From positions 35,217,644-35,281,643 of the forward strand of contig CM068831.1 of the NCBI GenBank assembly GCA_028554795.2: 64,000 nt of DNA. Direction: 5' to 3'. The DNA is from Sinohyriopsis cumingii. Lineage: Eukaryota > Mollusca > Bivalvia > Unionida > Unionidae. The notes beneath the pieces are model-generated. The model saw only the letters and a program-made list of their open reading frames with translations. It was not told the origin of the DNA and did not search any database. Positions 39,405-50,310 of the stretch are shown in pieces; the stretch's first letter is position 1, and the number at the start of each line of letters is the position of its first letter. The position numbers were made by a program, and so were the translations under genes.

Positions 39405-40290
39405 CATGACAAGCTGCATCATGTGAGGCCAGTTTATGATGCCATTGAAAACAGCGCTTAGAAAACTACAATCCCCATCAAAATAAGTGTAGATGAAGCC
39501 ATGATAACATTCTGAGGTAGATGAGCATTTTGCCAGTATCTACCAGCCAAGCCGACAAAGTGTGGAATCAAGGTCTGGATTGAGGGCTGACCCATGGAAT
39601 GGGTTACACCAATGAATTTCAGGTGTATACAGGTGATGACACAGGTACGAGAGAGGTGGGATTAGCAGCCTGTGTCATTATGGACCTAACACAAAAGATT
39701 TGGGAAAGAAACCACATAGTAAATGTAGGCAATTATTTCACCAGTCCAGATTTATTTGAAAGGTTTCTACAGAAAGGTATGTATATGCGCAGAACCGCAA
39801 GATCCAATAGAAGAGGATATCCTTTACAGCATCTTTATAAGAGAGACATGAGGGTTCAATGGGAATTCAAAACAGTACAGCGAGGGGAATTAACAGCCTG
39901 TGTTTGGATGGACAAGCAGCATGTCTACACCCTATAAAAAAAGGAAGATCCAGCAGCCATAGAGAAGACTGTACAGTGCAAATCCTGAAATGGATAAGTC
40001 AGGTAAATCAGAGCACCATCCATCATGCCAGAGTACAACAATAACATGGATCGAGTGGAGACTGCAGACCAGCTGAGAACACAGTACAGTACATACAGAG
40101 CAGCCAAAAAATGGTGGTTGTACCTTTTTTGGTTTTTGTTTGATATCGCAGTCACCAATGGATTCATACTAATGAGGGAATCAGAACAATATGTCAGGTG
40201 GAGCAAAAACAGATGGATAAAAGCAAATGGAGTTGTTGATTTTAAGATGAATCTGGATAAAATTGCTTATTGGAGACTACCTGGACAATG
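39405..40290 (+). pseudogene. piggyBac transposase relic
   Basis: Segments match the DDE_Tnp_1_7 (piggyBac) fold in order. They are HDKLHHVRPVYDAIEN, then ISVDEAMITF (first catalytic Asp), the region leading to GFQVYTG-like EFQVYTGDD, VGNYFTSPDLFERFL, RRTARSNRRGYP, a WMDKQHV stretch, and finally PEYNNNMDRVETADQL with RAAKKWWLYLFWFLFD. The gene is broken by several stops and frame changes in the first half. The second catalytic Asp is Gly (VGNYF for DN-FTS). The third site reads RVETAD where active members have GVDxxD. It is therefore dead. No TTAA-bounded ends were found, and any link to the MITEs at 28.7 and 63.1 kb is untested. Confidence 0.82.
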
Positions 40291-41025
40291 ATATAGCAGT
40301 ACTAGCTACAAACACAGGAGGCTACTATCCTAAGAAATTATGGGAAGATGCCGATAATGCAGCAAACAAAAGTTCTGAATAGTTAAGATGTTCTGAATAT
40401 GTGTATTCAGTGTAATATTCATTTGTGTGGATAGTTTTAAAATATATCAATGATATTATCATGTAAATCTTTTGAAGAATTGTTTAATTGTTTGGGAATT
40501 TCTTTTGCTAGTATGAGTGTTCATAATTCAAAGTTTGTTAAGTGTTTTGTTAGTTTTTACATTTCAGTGAGAATTCTAAGGAAGAAAGGTAAGTAAAGAG
40601 CATGGAAAATATGCCCATCTGTGTACAGTATTCACAGGAAGTTAAGTTTACAAGAGAGATGACAAGTGGAATTTCTGTGTACATAAAATAGAAGTATTTC
40701 ATGTGATTAATGGTGTTAATTATTCAGTTTTAATTCATAATGGATTTTATGGATTATTCATGGCAGACTAAGAGAAGCAAACTGGTAAGTACATCATTTA
40801 TTTTCACCTTTATACACAAGTTTGATTTCTGCATGTACAGTAAGAAATTTATACCATTATGTAGTAATTTTATTGAGAACTGTTGTGCCAAATTTCAGCT
40901 TAATTAAAGGAATATAAATAAAAGAATAACAAATTTATTGCAAGTAGCCCCCTCTGTAAAAAGCTGCAAGCCAAGTGCTGTCAGCAAGTCCCAGGGATAC
41001 AGGCACTGGTAAGGCTAACACTGAT

Positions 41026-41496
41026 GCTGTAGGTATCACGGTACCAATTGTTTTTCCATATACCTCAATGCTAATGTTTTGTGAAATAAATATACTTTCT
41101 GTCCTACTTGGGCATGCATGTCACACACTGTCATATAGAACAATGCTAGATTGTCAATTTGACAATGACATAACCAGGTACTCCATTGCATTTAAGAGAG
41201 ATAACTCTACTGGAACTAGACAGGGGTAAGAGTTATCTAGTCACAACAAGCACATTTTCAGCCATGTGTACCATATTTTAAAAAAATCATAAAAAATACA
41301 AAATATGATCTAGATAGAAATTAACACAAACTCACATGTTGCCAAGAGGCTCAACATTTTTTTAAGCCAAACAGAAAGTACAACTCTTACATAATGCACC
41401 AATCGCAGCTAGTGTTGTTCTTTAATTCTGAATACAATGTTCCATACACCTTAAGCTCCGCCCACCTGGACTTGCGCAATTGGTACCGTTATACCT
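41026..41496. mobile_element. Possible MITE with about 22-bp TIRs
   Basis: AGGTATCACGGTACCAATTG at the left end is matched by CAATTGGTACCGTTATACCT at the right, with one mismatch. The interior is about 430 bp and non-coding, and includes a perfect 10-bp hairpin, AGATAACTCT/AGAGTTATCT (about 41202-41240). No target duplication is clear. Confidence 0.5.
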
Positions 41497-41828
41497 GTAG
41501 GTGATCCCTCTGCTAGTAATTGCTGTAGGGGAATTTCTAGCTCTTTGGCTCAGGGGTTAATGAGCTAATAAAAAGTAATGACAGAGCAGACCATGCTGTC
41601 AAAAAACCCCTATCTCTACAACTATTTTAAAATGCCATAAATTGATTTTAAACCTGGCATTAAAAAAATCTGTATTTAATAAGTGGATGACCTCATGGAA
41701 TGATGATGTCAACAACAACAACACCATTATGTTAAAACCACCCGAGGCAAATGACCTTTAACAAAAGCATCCATTATAGGACAAGAAAGCCATTGTACTT
41801 AAATAACCCACTCCTTCATATGAAAGGT

Positions 41829-42146
41829 CTGTGTGTGTGATTTGGATTTTTAATGTAGCTTTAACAATTTTTAAGTCAAATTGCTATGATGTCTGCAGTG
41901 TGGCAGTTTATAGTGATGTCTAGCACTGGGGCATCATGCCACAGATATGTAGCATGATGTCCCACCCAGTCACATTATCCTGATACCAGGCTGACGAGTC
42001 GCAACCCTAACCTCTTAATACTGAGTGCCAAGCGAGGCAGCTGTTAGAACCATTTTTATAAGTCTTTGGTACGACTCGGCCAGGGATCGAACCCATGACC
42101 TCCCACATCTGAGGTGGACGCTCTAACCACTAGGCCACCGTAGCGG
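41829..42146 (-). mobile_element. tRNA-derived SINE, family B
   Basis: Well preserved copy with head GGTGGCCTAGTGGTTAGAGC and box B GGTTCGATCCC on minus. It is flanked by the perfect 14-bp duplication TTCATATGAAAGGT (41815-41828 and 42147-42160). Confidence 0.92.
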
Positions 42147-42332
42147 TTCATATGAAAGGTGACAATCCACCTGAGTGCATTTCTTACAATGAACTCTTTA
42201 CCATAAAGCACTTTCTAATGGATTGTTTTTATCTCCAACCTACACAGGATTGTTACTACAATGTTTTAGTACATTAGGGACCTTTGTGATACAATCAATG
42301 TGTCTTGTATTTGACATTTTTAATTTCTTCAA

Positions 42333-42388
42333 AGAAGTTAATATTTATTCTAAAATATAAAGAAGTTAATATTTATTCTAAAATATAG
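42333..42388. repeat. Perfect 28-bp tandem duplication
   Basis: AAAGAAGTTAATATTTATTC plus CTAAAATAT-type sequence occurs twice in a row without change, so this is a recent duplication. Confidence 0.8.
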
Positions 42389-42817
42389 TTTGTGTGCAAC
42401 CTATTTTCTTTGAGTATTTTTAAGCAAACACATGTACTATCAATCACCATAAATCATTTCTTACTGTCCGATTACCCTTTATAGTGTACATATCAGTTAC
42501 GCCTCCCCATCAATTGGAAACCTTCATATATTATCCTTATCGTTTCATTATTTTGTTTCTGCCTGATTATCACTTGCTGATAAAGAACCATATTTCATAA
42601 TAAAATCATCTTTCATAGAACCTTTATTGTAGTGCAATACCACCTTACAGTGATGGTGTGCCATAAAATCACAACCAATAAATCAAACTTTTCTTAAGTT
42701 CTCTTCCAGGCTGACAGTTGCAGAATCATGTTATGTAGAATACTAATGTCATCAATATTTGCCTTTAAATAGCTACCATTCCACTGTATAATGACATCTG
42801 ATATACCGTTATTCTTG

Positions 42818-43190
42818 TGTTACATGTTTAGGCTCTAATAAACAGTAACAAAAGAAAGAGTGAACGCAACAAGCTTTGAAAAGTTTAACAAATAATTTAT
42901 TTCACTGGAAAAATACTGTAAAAATGAAAAAATAAGAACTAACGGTTTTAAGAAGACAAATCCAAAAATAATCCAAGAATAATCCATGAATTAAATTTTA
43001 GAAGTCCTAGTAATGAAATGTTCTAATGAATTCAAATTAATATCATTATGGAAATTCCAATATCCAAAATTGAAGGTGATGACATATACTGTAGCCTTTA
43101 TATTACGGATATGTCTACAGTTCTTTGTTGATTCACAAACAATATTCTGGTGTTTGAAATTTCTGAATAAAATATCTGACACACTTTTCT
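42818..43190 (+). repeat. Dispersed repeat E (plus)
   Basis: TGTTACATGTTTAGGCTCTA, then AACAAGCTTTG, TAATTTATTTCACTGG and CCAAGAATAATCC. The best-preserved start is shared with 20957. Confidence 0.55.
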
Positions 43191-43194
43191 AGGT

Positions 43195-44476
43195 TATTTA
43201 CCCCATCCCTCGTGTTCTATCATCCCTACCCCTCATTTTACTACTCAAAAAGGGGGGATGTGTTTTGTAAAAGGTGCAGATGTTGATTCTTAAATAATTG
43301 TATTCATCTAAAGGTCATAATAAAGAGTTTCCCATTAATAAATTAGCATAATTATCTTATCTGAATTTCTTTGGGTCTAAAGCATATTCTACTTTTGAAT
43401 TACATTGCATATTTGCATAACAAGTTTTCCTTAAAAACATCAATGACCAAGATCACTCAAACATTGTGATAACCTTTCCACATATATCTGTCATCAGGAT
43501 ATTGACTTGTACAGCATAGTTATCTTAAAGTTTACGTGACTACATATACCATAATGGGAATCAGTCAAGTTTACCTAACATGTATACAATCTGACAAACC
43601 TGACTTTTGATTTAAGATGCATACAGATGTTAATGGAACGTTTTCATAATTAGGCCACAAAAAAATTTGTTTCTCTTGCTATTGTCTTAAAATTAGGGTA
43701 GACAGGTCTATTTGTTTTAAAAAACATTATGTAATTGTTTAATGTGATTTTGTGTGTGTTTTTTAACCAATGGCGAAGAAAGTGCTTGTCTGCAGTAAGA
43801 AACAGGGATGGTCAGACGCCAGAAACATATTCCTCTTCTGTGTGCCTTAACTACTGATACGGGGATTTCTTTAACAGCCAAGAACCATATAATTTACCTG
43901 GCTACTTTTACTTTACCTCTGGCTAGTTAAAAACAAAAACGAACTTGTATCCCCTTTGTTGGAGGTCCCAAACCCCACCACCACCACCATCTACTTTGGC
44001 ATCTAATGATAACCATGTAATGTAAAGTGCTTTTTTCATTCAATGCAACATTTATAACCAAAGATAACAACAATCTCCTATATCAATGACTGAAAATATA
44101 GCCCACAAAACACCCCTAAATCATTATTGGGGGGGGGGGGTATGTGCGCATTTCCTTCAATAATATGCACTTAAAATCTATTCATAAATCACCTGTGCAT
44201 TGTGTTTGCAAATTTTAAATTTGCTTCAAACTTGACTTAAATATGGAACCTGAAGTAAATAAAGCATGACATATAGGTCACGGTGACCAAATTTTAATAG
44301 AACACTGCATGTATGAAGACATGTACACACATGAAAGTGTAAGTGTCCCTCAAATCAAAAATGCACAGCAAAATCTTAAAACAGTTTAGGCACAAGATTT
44401 AGGTTACAGTGAACTATTTTAGGTGGAAAATGTTGCAATTAATCAAAGACTTCTACTTCTCAGTCAAATGTGCAAG
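43195..44476. other. No gene seen
   Basis: Contains an A5G6 run (about 43247) and a G12 run (44127). No open frame of note. Confidence 0.5.
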
Positions 44477-44956
44477 ACCTTGCGTACTGGCCATGGGGGA
44501 GGAGAGTGGCCAAGTGGGTTAAAGTGCTCACTGTTAAAGATCACTGCCATCTCACCTCTGTATGTATGGGTTCGAGTCTTAGGCTTGGCCAATGTGGGTA
44601 CATGAGAACACTTGCCTGTAGCTTTTTGTGGTTAGGTGGTTCTTTCCGGGATTTTCCCTAGTTCTTCCTCCACCATTTATACGGGCCACCATTTACACTG
44701 GTCAACAGTGAAATCATTACTGACTTGAAAAGGCCCTAATCTGTAGTATTTTGGTGTGCCGAACACGAATATAACCGTGAAAAATTTGTATTGGCTCTCG
44801 TTTTGAAGATATTCATATACCTCATTTTCTATGTTTCACTGTGTAAATTTCTCCAGTAGGACTGCAGCAACATCCGGAATAATGATGTAACATTGCATAA
44901 TACCATCATGCTCACATCATCCACAGTTGATTGCATCATTTTCTGATGCAATGCAA

Positions 44957-45075
44957 TACTAATGCCATGCGGCTGCTGAAGTAAGTTGACGTCAGCAGTG
45001 TACTATACATGTGTAGGCCTATTATACTAATGCCAGGCGGCTGCTGAAGCTGACGTAAGCAGTGTACTATATAAA
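44957..45075 (+). repeat. Two-copy tandem duplication in the transposase promoter
   Basis: A segment of about 55 bp starting ACTAATGCCA, with GGCTGCTGAAG and then GACGT-AGCAGTGTACTATA, occurs twice head to tail with few differences. Both copies end in a TATA-like string. Only the second has the better TATATAAA. Confidence 0.75.
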
Positions 45076-45076
45076 G
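45066..45076 (+). promoter_or_regulatory. TATA box of the transposase gene
   Basis: The sequence CTATATAAAG lies about 115 bp before the transposase ATG. A TTCAGCATT stretch about 25 bp downstream is a plausible start region. The box sits at the end of the second copy of a short tandem duplication. Confidence 0.55.
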
Positions 45077-45189
45077 CCCAATCAGATAGGTTCAGCATTT
45101 AAAATATTTTAGACGTTGTGCGAGACAGTTCAAGCTACTGTTACATAAAACTTATTATTTTATCCATTTACGTACAATAAAGAACAGTA

Positions 45190-46875
45190 ATGCCTCGAAA
45201 GTGTGTTAATACCGCGGACAATTTTTGCTATATTTGTGGGGAAGTGACATTTGCCAACCAGAAGAAAAGTATTAATTCTCAAGTGAAGAAGGCATATCAT
45301 CTTTACTTCGGATGCAAGGTTGGTGACCAAGACAAGCCTTGGGCTCCGCATATATGCTGTGCTACATGTACAACACAGCTTTCACAGTGGTTGAATTGCA
45401 AAAGGTCATCAATGCCGTTTGCAGTCCCAATGGTGTGGAGAGAGCCAAGCAACCACCTAAATGACTGTTACTTCTGCTTGGTTCCTCCTCTTTCCGGCGG
45501 AATAACGAAGCGAAAGAAGTCGACAATAGTCTACCCAAACATTCCGTCTGCATTGAAACCAGTTCCACATGGTGAGGGACTTCCTATTCCAGAACCTCCA
45601 GCAGAATATTCTCTTGATTCATCTGACGAAGACAAAGGTGAGTCGACCTGTTCTTCTCCTGGTCCATCAGCATGCAGTGATCCAGATTTTCACTGTGGTG
45701 CATCATCAACCCCACACAGAATAACAGAGGAAGAACTAAATGACCTGATTCGTGATTTGGACTTATCAAAGAACAAGGCAGAATTGCTAGGATCAAGACT
45801 CCAACAATGGAATCTTCTAGAAGATGTCACAATTACTGCATATCGAAAGCGCCACCAGCAATTGGAGCCTTTCTTCAGAAAGGAAAGTAATCTGATATTC
45901 TGTTCCGATATTGAGGGCCTCATGAATGCTTTAAAAATCACTCATGACCCACAAGAATGGAGACTATTTGTGGACTCTTCGAAACTGAGTCTCAAGGCTG
46001 TGCTTTTGCACAATGGAAACATTCTTCCATCTATTCCAGTAGCGTATGCTGTCCACATGAAAGAGACATACGATAACTTAAGGCAGCTACTGAATTCCAT
46101 TGAGTATAACAAGTACAGCTGGCACCTCTGTGGTGATTTGAAGGTAGTTGCCCTTTTAATGGGACTGCAGCAAGGATATACAAAATACATGTGTTTCTTA
46201 TGCGAGTGGGATAGCCGAGCAAGGGAAATGCACTACATGAGGAAGGAATGGACTCACAGGCAGAATGTAGCCATTGGAGAGAAGAATATCCAACACCCAG
46301 CTCTGGTTGAGGCTCAGAAAATCTTGCTACCACCCCTTCACATCAAACTAGGTTTGATGAAGAACTTCGTGAAAGCCATTGACCGGACTTTGCCAGCATT
46401 CCGATACCTGCATGAAAAATTCCCTCGACTCAGCGAAGCAAAGGTTAAAGAGGGAGTTTTTGTGGGTCCTCAGATTCGAGAGCTTTTCAAAGATGACCGG
46501 TTCAACAACTTGCTGGAAGGTGACGCGAAACAAGCATGGAATGCTTTTCGCCTAGTTTCTACAAACTTCCTCGGAAATGTTAGGGCAGAAAACTATAAGG
46601 AACTAGTAGAAGACATGTTGATGAAGTATAAGAAACTTGGCTGCAATATGTCTCTAAAGATTCACTTCCTTCATTCCCATTTGGATTTCTTTCCTAGCAA
46701 CTGTGGTATTGTTAGTGATGAACACGGCGAACGTTTTCATCAAGATATCGCAACAATGGAACAAAGATACCAGGGAAAATGGTCCACTACAATGCTGGCT
46801 GACTACTGCTGGACACTCCTCAGAGATGCTCCCGAACAGCTGTACAAGAGACAGGCGAAGAAATCTAAGATGTAG
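45190..46875 (+). CDS. Putative DDE-type transposase, 561 residues, uninterrupted
   Basis: This is the only gene of the 44696-47092 element. The N-terminus is cysteine-rich and probably zinc-binding (C13-x2-C16, C42, C56/C57-x2-C60, C93-x2-C96). An acidic, serine-rich linker follows at about 140-175. The conserved core runs from about 255 to 530. Candidate catalytic acids are D262 (FVDSS), D316 (CGDLK) and E514 (DEHGERFHQD), with a CFLCEWD motif at 335-341 and PPLHIKLG at about 381. I recall similar proteins as 'uncharacterized' in many insects, cnidarians and molluscs. The DDE reading is an inference from motif order plus the TIRs. The ATG is the first after a TATA box at about 45068. There is no canonical AATAAA after the stop, so termination may use a variant signal. 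The intact frame suggests recent activity. Confidence 0.8.
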   Translation: MPRKCVNTADNFCYICGEVTFANQKKSINSQVKKAYHLYFGCKVGDQDKPWAPHICCATCTTQLSQWLNCKRSSMPFAVPMVWREPSNHLNDCYFCLVPPLSGGITKRKKSTIVYPNIPSALKPVPHGEGLPIPEPPAEYSLDSSDEDKGESTCSSPGPSACSDPDFHCGASSTPHRITEEELNDLIRDLDLSKNKAELLGSRLQQWNLLEDVTITAYRKRHQQLEPFFRKESNLIFCSDIEGLMNALKITHDPQEWRLFVDSSKLSLKAVLLHNGNILPSIPVAYAVHMKETYDNLRQLLNSIEYNKYSWHLCGDLKVVALLMGLQQGYTKYMCFLCEWDSRAREMHYMRKEWTHRQNVAIGEKNIQHPALVEAQKILLPPLHIKLGLMKNFVKAIDRTLPAFRYLHEKFPRLSEAKVKEGVFVGPQIRELFKDDRFNNLLEGDAKQAWNAFRLVSTNFLGNVRAENYKELVEDMLMKYKKLGCNMSLKIHFLHSHLDFFPSNCGIVSDEHGERFHQDIATMEQRYQGKWSTTMLADYCWTLLRDAPEQLYKRQAKKSKM

Positions 46876-47159
46876 TCAATGACTTGATTTTTTATAGGTA
46901 GGCTATTACAGTTGACCTTTTACTATTGGAATGCATTTCGTTATGTAAACATTAATTTCTTGCAGATTACAAAAAAACTAGAGCCAATTTTGCAATTTGA
47001 CTGTCATATTCGTGTTCAGCACATAAAAATTGATAAGAATTGACTAATTTTATTTCAGTAACATGACTTTTGTAAAAATTTGTTGTCCAGTGTTATAGCC
47101 TATCTTGTGCTGAAAAATGGTGCTAAATCCTATAACAACAACAACAACCTTATGTACCC

Positions 47160-49310
47160 TGTAACGTCGTCCTGTTAGTAAGTGGGGTGGTTAATTGGAT
47201 TTGGCTGTGGCGTTATCTAGGAATGACCTCCCTCGATTTTATAGCCCAGTGGGAGTAGATAGATGGAATATCAACAGAGAACTGAGCAAGACTATTTGGA
47301 AGAAAGAATACAATAAGAGCCCCCTTACACAAGAAAACTAACAAAGTTGAATCAATAACAATTAATGGCAGCAAGTCCAATTCAACCTAAGTTATGTCAA
47401 CAGAATTTAAAAGCAGTATCTAATTTGGATTTATTTCATCATAATGAGTGGTGGCAAGAGCTCAATGTCCATGACTGATTACATCACCTTCCTCTCATGA
47501 CCCATGTATCAAGTCTTCCTATTCTCTAGACTTCCTATTCTGAACGCTTCATCTCTTCTGCACTTCTAAGTTTTTTATTCTGAATAAGTCATCTATTTCC
47601 AGACTCTGACTTCCATCTTTGGACTGTCCTATCTCTCCCAGATACCCAGAAAGCCGTTTCCTTAATGCTGTTCTCTTTCAGAAACTGAGCGTCCTATGAC
47701 TAAACCCTGTCTTTTCTTACAAGACAGCAACCTGGTCCCCTTTTCTTGTTTAACGAGGAAAGCACTATCCTTTTTAGGCTAATCCTCAGAGCCAAACGTT
47801 TCCTCTCTCTGGATTTTGCACTAAAGAATTTTGACCCAGGTCATCACTTTAAATTCATATTACTTCCAAAGTGTACACCTTAATTTACTCTGACCAATCG
47901 TACGCAGCATTTCCTAAATTTTGCCCCAAGATAATCATTTCTTCCATCAGATTTTGGACAGCATAGAATCTCTGAACTATGTCGCATATCAATTTCCCTT
48001 TGAAAATGATAATTTGACAATTTTGGGTTCCTATCAAGTGGTTATGGTTGGTAGTTCAAATGTTTACTTTCTCAGGACAGTGTTGCAATGCCCTGGTCAA
48101 ATCTCAATGAGTCGTATATGTTGGCCTTTCAAGTTTAACACTGACATGGGGAGGGGGAGAGAAAAGTAGAAAGGTCAAAGTGACTCTTCAATAAGACTTT
48201 TCTGGCTTAAATGTGATAAAATTTTAATCCTCAATCATTCAACTTTAAGGTTCAATACTATTCAAAATTTGATACTTTACGTACCCCTTGAACATTCATA
48301 AAGCATTATTATACAGGGATTTTCTTACAGCACAATAATGAAAGCTGTAGTTGTTCTTTTGATGTACTCTTATAATGACAACATGTAAATCAGATGATCC
48401 TTCTGCCACTAAATTCAGTCACTATATGAATTTACAATGAATTTATGACGTACCACAGTGTAAGGTTTCTGAAAGGCATCAATAATGTCATGCAGTTGTA
48501 TATGAATCTTACAAAAAGTTACATGACAATGGGATTTTGTTAAAATTATCATTATGGACTACTCAATTCCTGTGTTGCAATTTATGGAATACAGAATGGT
48601 GATGGTGACTGTGAATGCTTGGTAAGTTTTAAAAGTTCTCTTCTTATAGTCATTTAATTCGAGTGGGGAGTATATGCAAACACTTTATTTCCAACTAATA
48701 ATCTCCACAAAGTTGGTGCAAAATGGACTGGAATGTATTATGCTGATACTTTTTTGACTTTCAAACATTTCTTGAAAAAAATATTGCTTAACTCCCTGTC
48801 CCCAGCCTATAACTGTATTAGTGTAGTCCTTTATCACAAGTTAATAAGGCACACTCCACTGGTTTATACCAACCATATACTACTATCAATGCAGCTCAAC
48901 CAATCAAATTTTAGCTTATAATATACAGAGGAAGCACATGACAATAGAGAAATGAAAACATAATTTCAACAGTACCAACACAAGACATCAATAATGAATG
49001 TATTATCTTGGGACAGGAACAAATTATTATTTTTCATGTCCATAGTTATGCATTTAGTTGAAAACAACAATTTCTGAGTATCAACATGCAGAGATGCAAC
49101 AAAAAATTGACATGTAAATGGCACTTGCTTTTGTACCACACATTACACAAGTAGTGATCTAGTAAATAAAAATAAACTGCTATGTACTACCATGACTGCT
49201 TTTTTATTGTTGTTTTCTGTGGATATTTGCTTACTTTTCCAACAATAAAATTAAAATAATGGCAATTTAAGACATCGTAACATAGTCCATGGATTCTTTG
49301 CGATATAAAA
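47160..49310. other. No gene seen
   Basis: Includes a pyrimidine-rich stretch (about 47480-47800) with repeated CTTCCTATTCT. No domain was recognised. Confidence 0.5.
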
Positions 49311-49315
49311 TGGGA

Positions 49316-49353
49316 CTGGTGTGGCAGAGTGGTCAAAGGTGCTTGTGTTAAGC
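49316..49353 (+). mobile_element. SINE head fragment
   Basis: GGTGTGGCAGAGTGGTCAAAG matches the box A half of the tRNA-like heads at 30381 and 33705. It is followed almost at once by A12. There is no box B or body. Confidence 0.4.
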
Positions 49354-49969
49354 AAAAAAAAAAAAACAAAATCATAAAATAAGCTTACACTGCTTCCCCA
49401 GGGTATATCATGCTTAGCATCACCTATATATTTGTGAATTATGAACATATATGAGCATAAATAACTTACTGTAATTTCTTTTCCTATGATTGTTTGAAGT
49501 TGTCAAGGAATCTTATGTTTATTTTTCATTGATTTAAGTGGTCCTACAACATTGTTAATTCATATAAAAAGTCATGATAGTTCAGTCAATAATTAATGAA
49601 CAAATTAGGAATATAACCATCATGTACCAGTAGTCTTAAAAGAATTGTAATGTTATTTCAACATGCATTTCATTCAACTGTTACATTAAAGTTGGTTGTT
49701 TCTGTGATTTGTTCTGATTATGATTGCTGGATCTATCAGGCAGTGAGGTAATGGATCTGTCTTTTGTTTCAAAATATCATTCCAAATCAATTATATGGTT
49801 TACTGTCTGAAAATAGCTAGAAGGAGTGGATTTTGTCAGGCTTTAATTTAGCTGTTTAAAATCTGAAGAGGATTTACATCAATAAGAGATATTTCATTAT
49901 TGACCAGAAGAAAAAAAAATCAATACTAAATCAACCAATTACTGCAGAGATGTCAAGTTTTTTATGAAA

Positions 49970-50223
49970 GGGACCCCGAGTGGCCGAGTGGTCTAAAGTG
50001 CTCTCCGTTACAGAACATTGCCATCTCACCTCTGTCTGCGTGGGTTCGCGTCTAGGATTCGGCCAATGTGGGTATGTGAGAAAGCTTGCCAGTAGCTTCT
50101 CGTGGGTCGGTGGTTCTTCCCGGGGTTTTCTCGGGTTCTTCCTCCACCATTAATACTGGCCGCCATACATAGCCTATCTTGTGCTGAAAAATGGCGTTAA
50201 ACCCCACAACAACAACAACAACA
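49970..50223 (+). mobile_element. tRNA-derived SINE, family A
   Basis: Nearly consensus copy with box A GTGGCCGAGTGG and box B GGTTCGCGTCT. It is flanked by the 11-bp duplication TTTTTATGAAA (49959-49969 and 50224-50234). A G11 run follows directly. Confidence 0.92.
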
Positions 50224-50228
50224 TTTTT

Positions 50229-50310
50229 ATGAAAAATGGGGGGGGGGGGTACCCCCCTTCAACAAAATATGGGGTAAGTAGCTGGAGAAAAAAAAAAGGG
50301 GGGGGGAATG
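50229..50310. repeat. G-rich tracts and short G/C hairpin
   Basis: G11 followed by TACCCCCC, then A10 with G9, directly after a SINE. A comparable G12 ... C9 pair lies at 59713-59750 and a G12 run at 44127-44140. Confidence 0.8.

Larger units (their letters stand above)
44696..47092 (+). mobile_element. Apparently whole DNA transposon with TIRs, nested in a SINE
   Basis: The element is 2,397 bp. The left end starts CACTGGTCAACA and the reversed right end starts CACTGGACAACA, so 11 of 12 bases match. Further in, a second inverted pair matches at 44755-44815 and 46969-47031 (core GAACACGAATAT, then TTGGCTCT). It is flanked by TTA on both sides (44693-44695 and 47093-47095). The outside sequence is one SINE copy cut in two, which rejoins as ...CCATTTATAGCC... 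and matches the SINE consensus CCATGTATAGCC except for one base. This fixes both ends. It carries one gene with no break. CACTG-type ends with a 3-bp duplication recall the CACTA/EnSpm (CMC) group, but the transposase is not clearly of that family, so the superfamily is left open. Confidence 0.88.
44488..47146 (+). mobile_element. tRNA-derived SINE (family A), split by the DNA transposon
   Basis: The left half is 44488-44695 and the right half 47096-47146. The head has pol III box A (GTGGCCAAGTGG) and box B (GGTTCGAGTCT). The tail ends in (CAA)n. Outside lie near-identical ACCTTGCGTAC (44477-44487) and ACCTTATGTAC (47147-47157), the SINE's own target duplication. The SINE is therefore older than the transposon. 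Confidence 0.85.

Noticed and set aside
43247-43270. A5G6-type run followed by TGTG as a polypurine tract and LTR start
   Set aside because: No terminal repeat pair, primer-binding site or coding region supports a retroelement here.
45362-46533. Several minus-strand frames across the transposase gene
   Set aside because: They are antisense shadows of the 561-codon gene.
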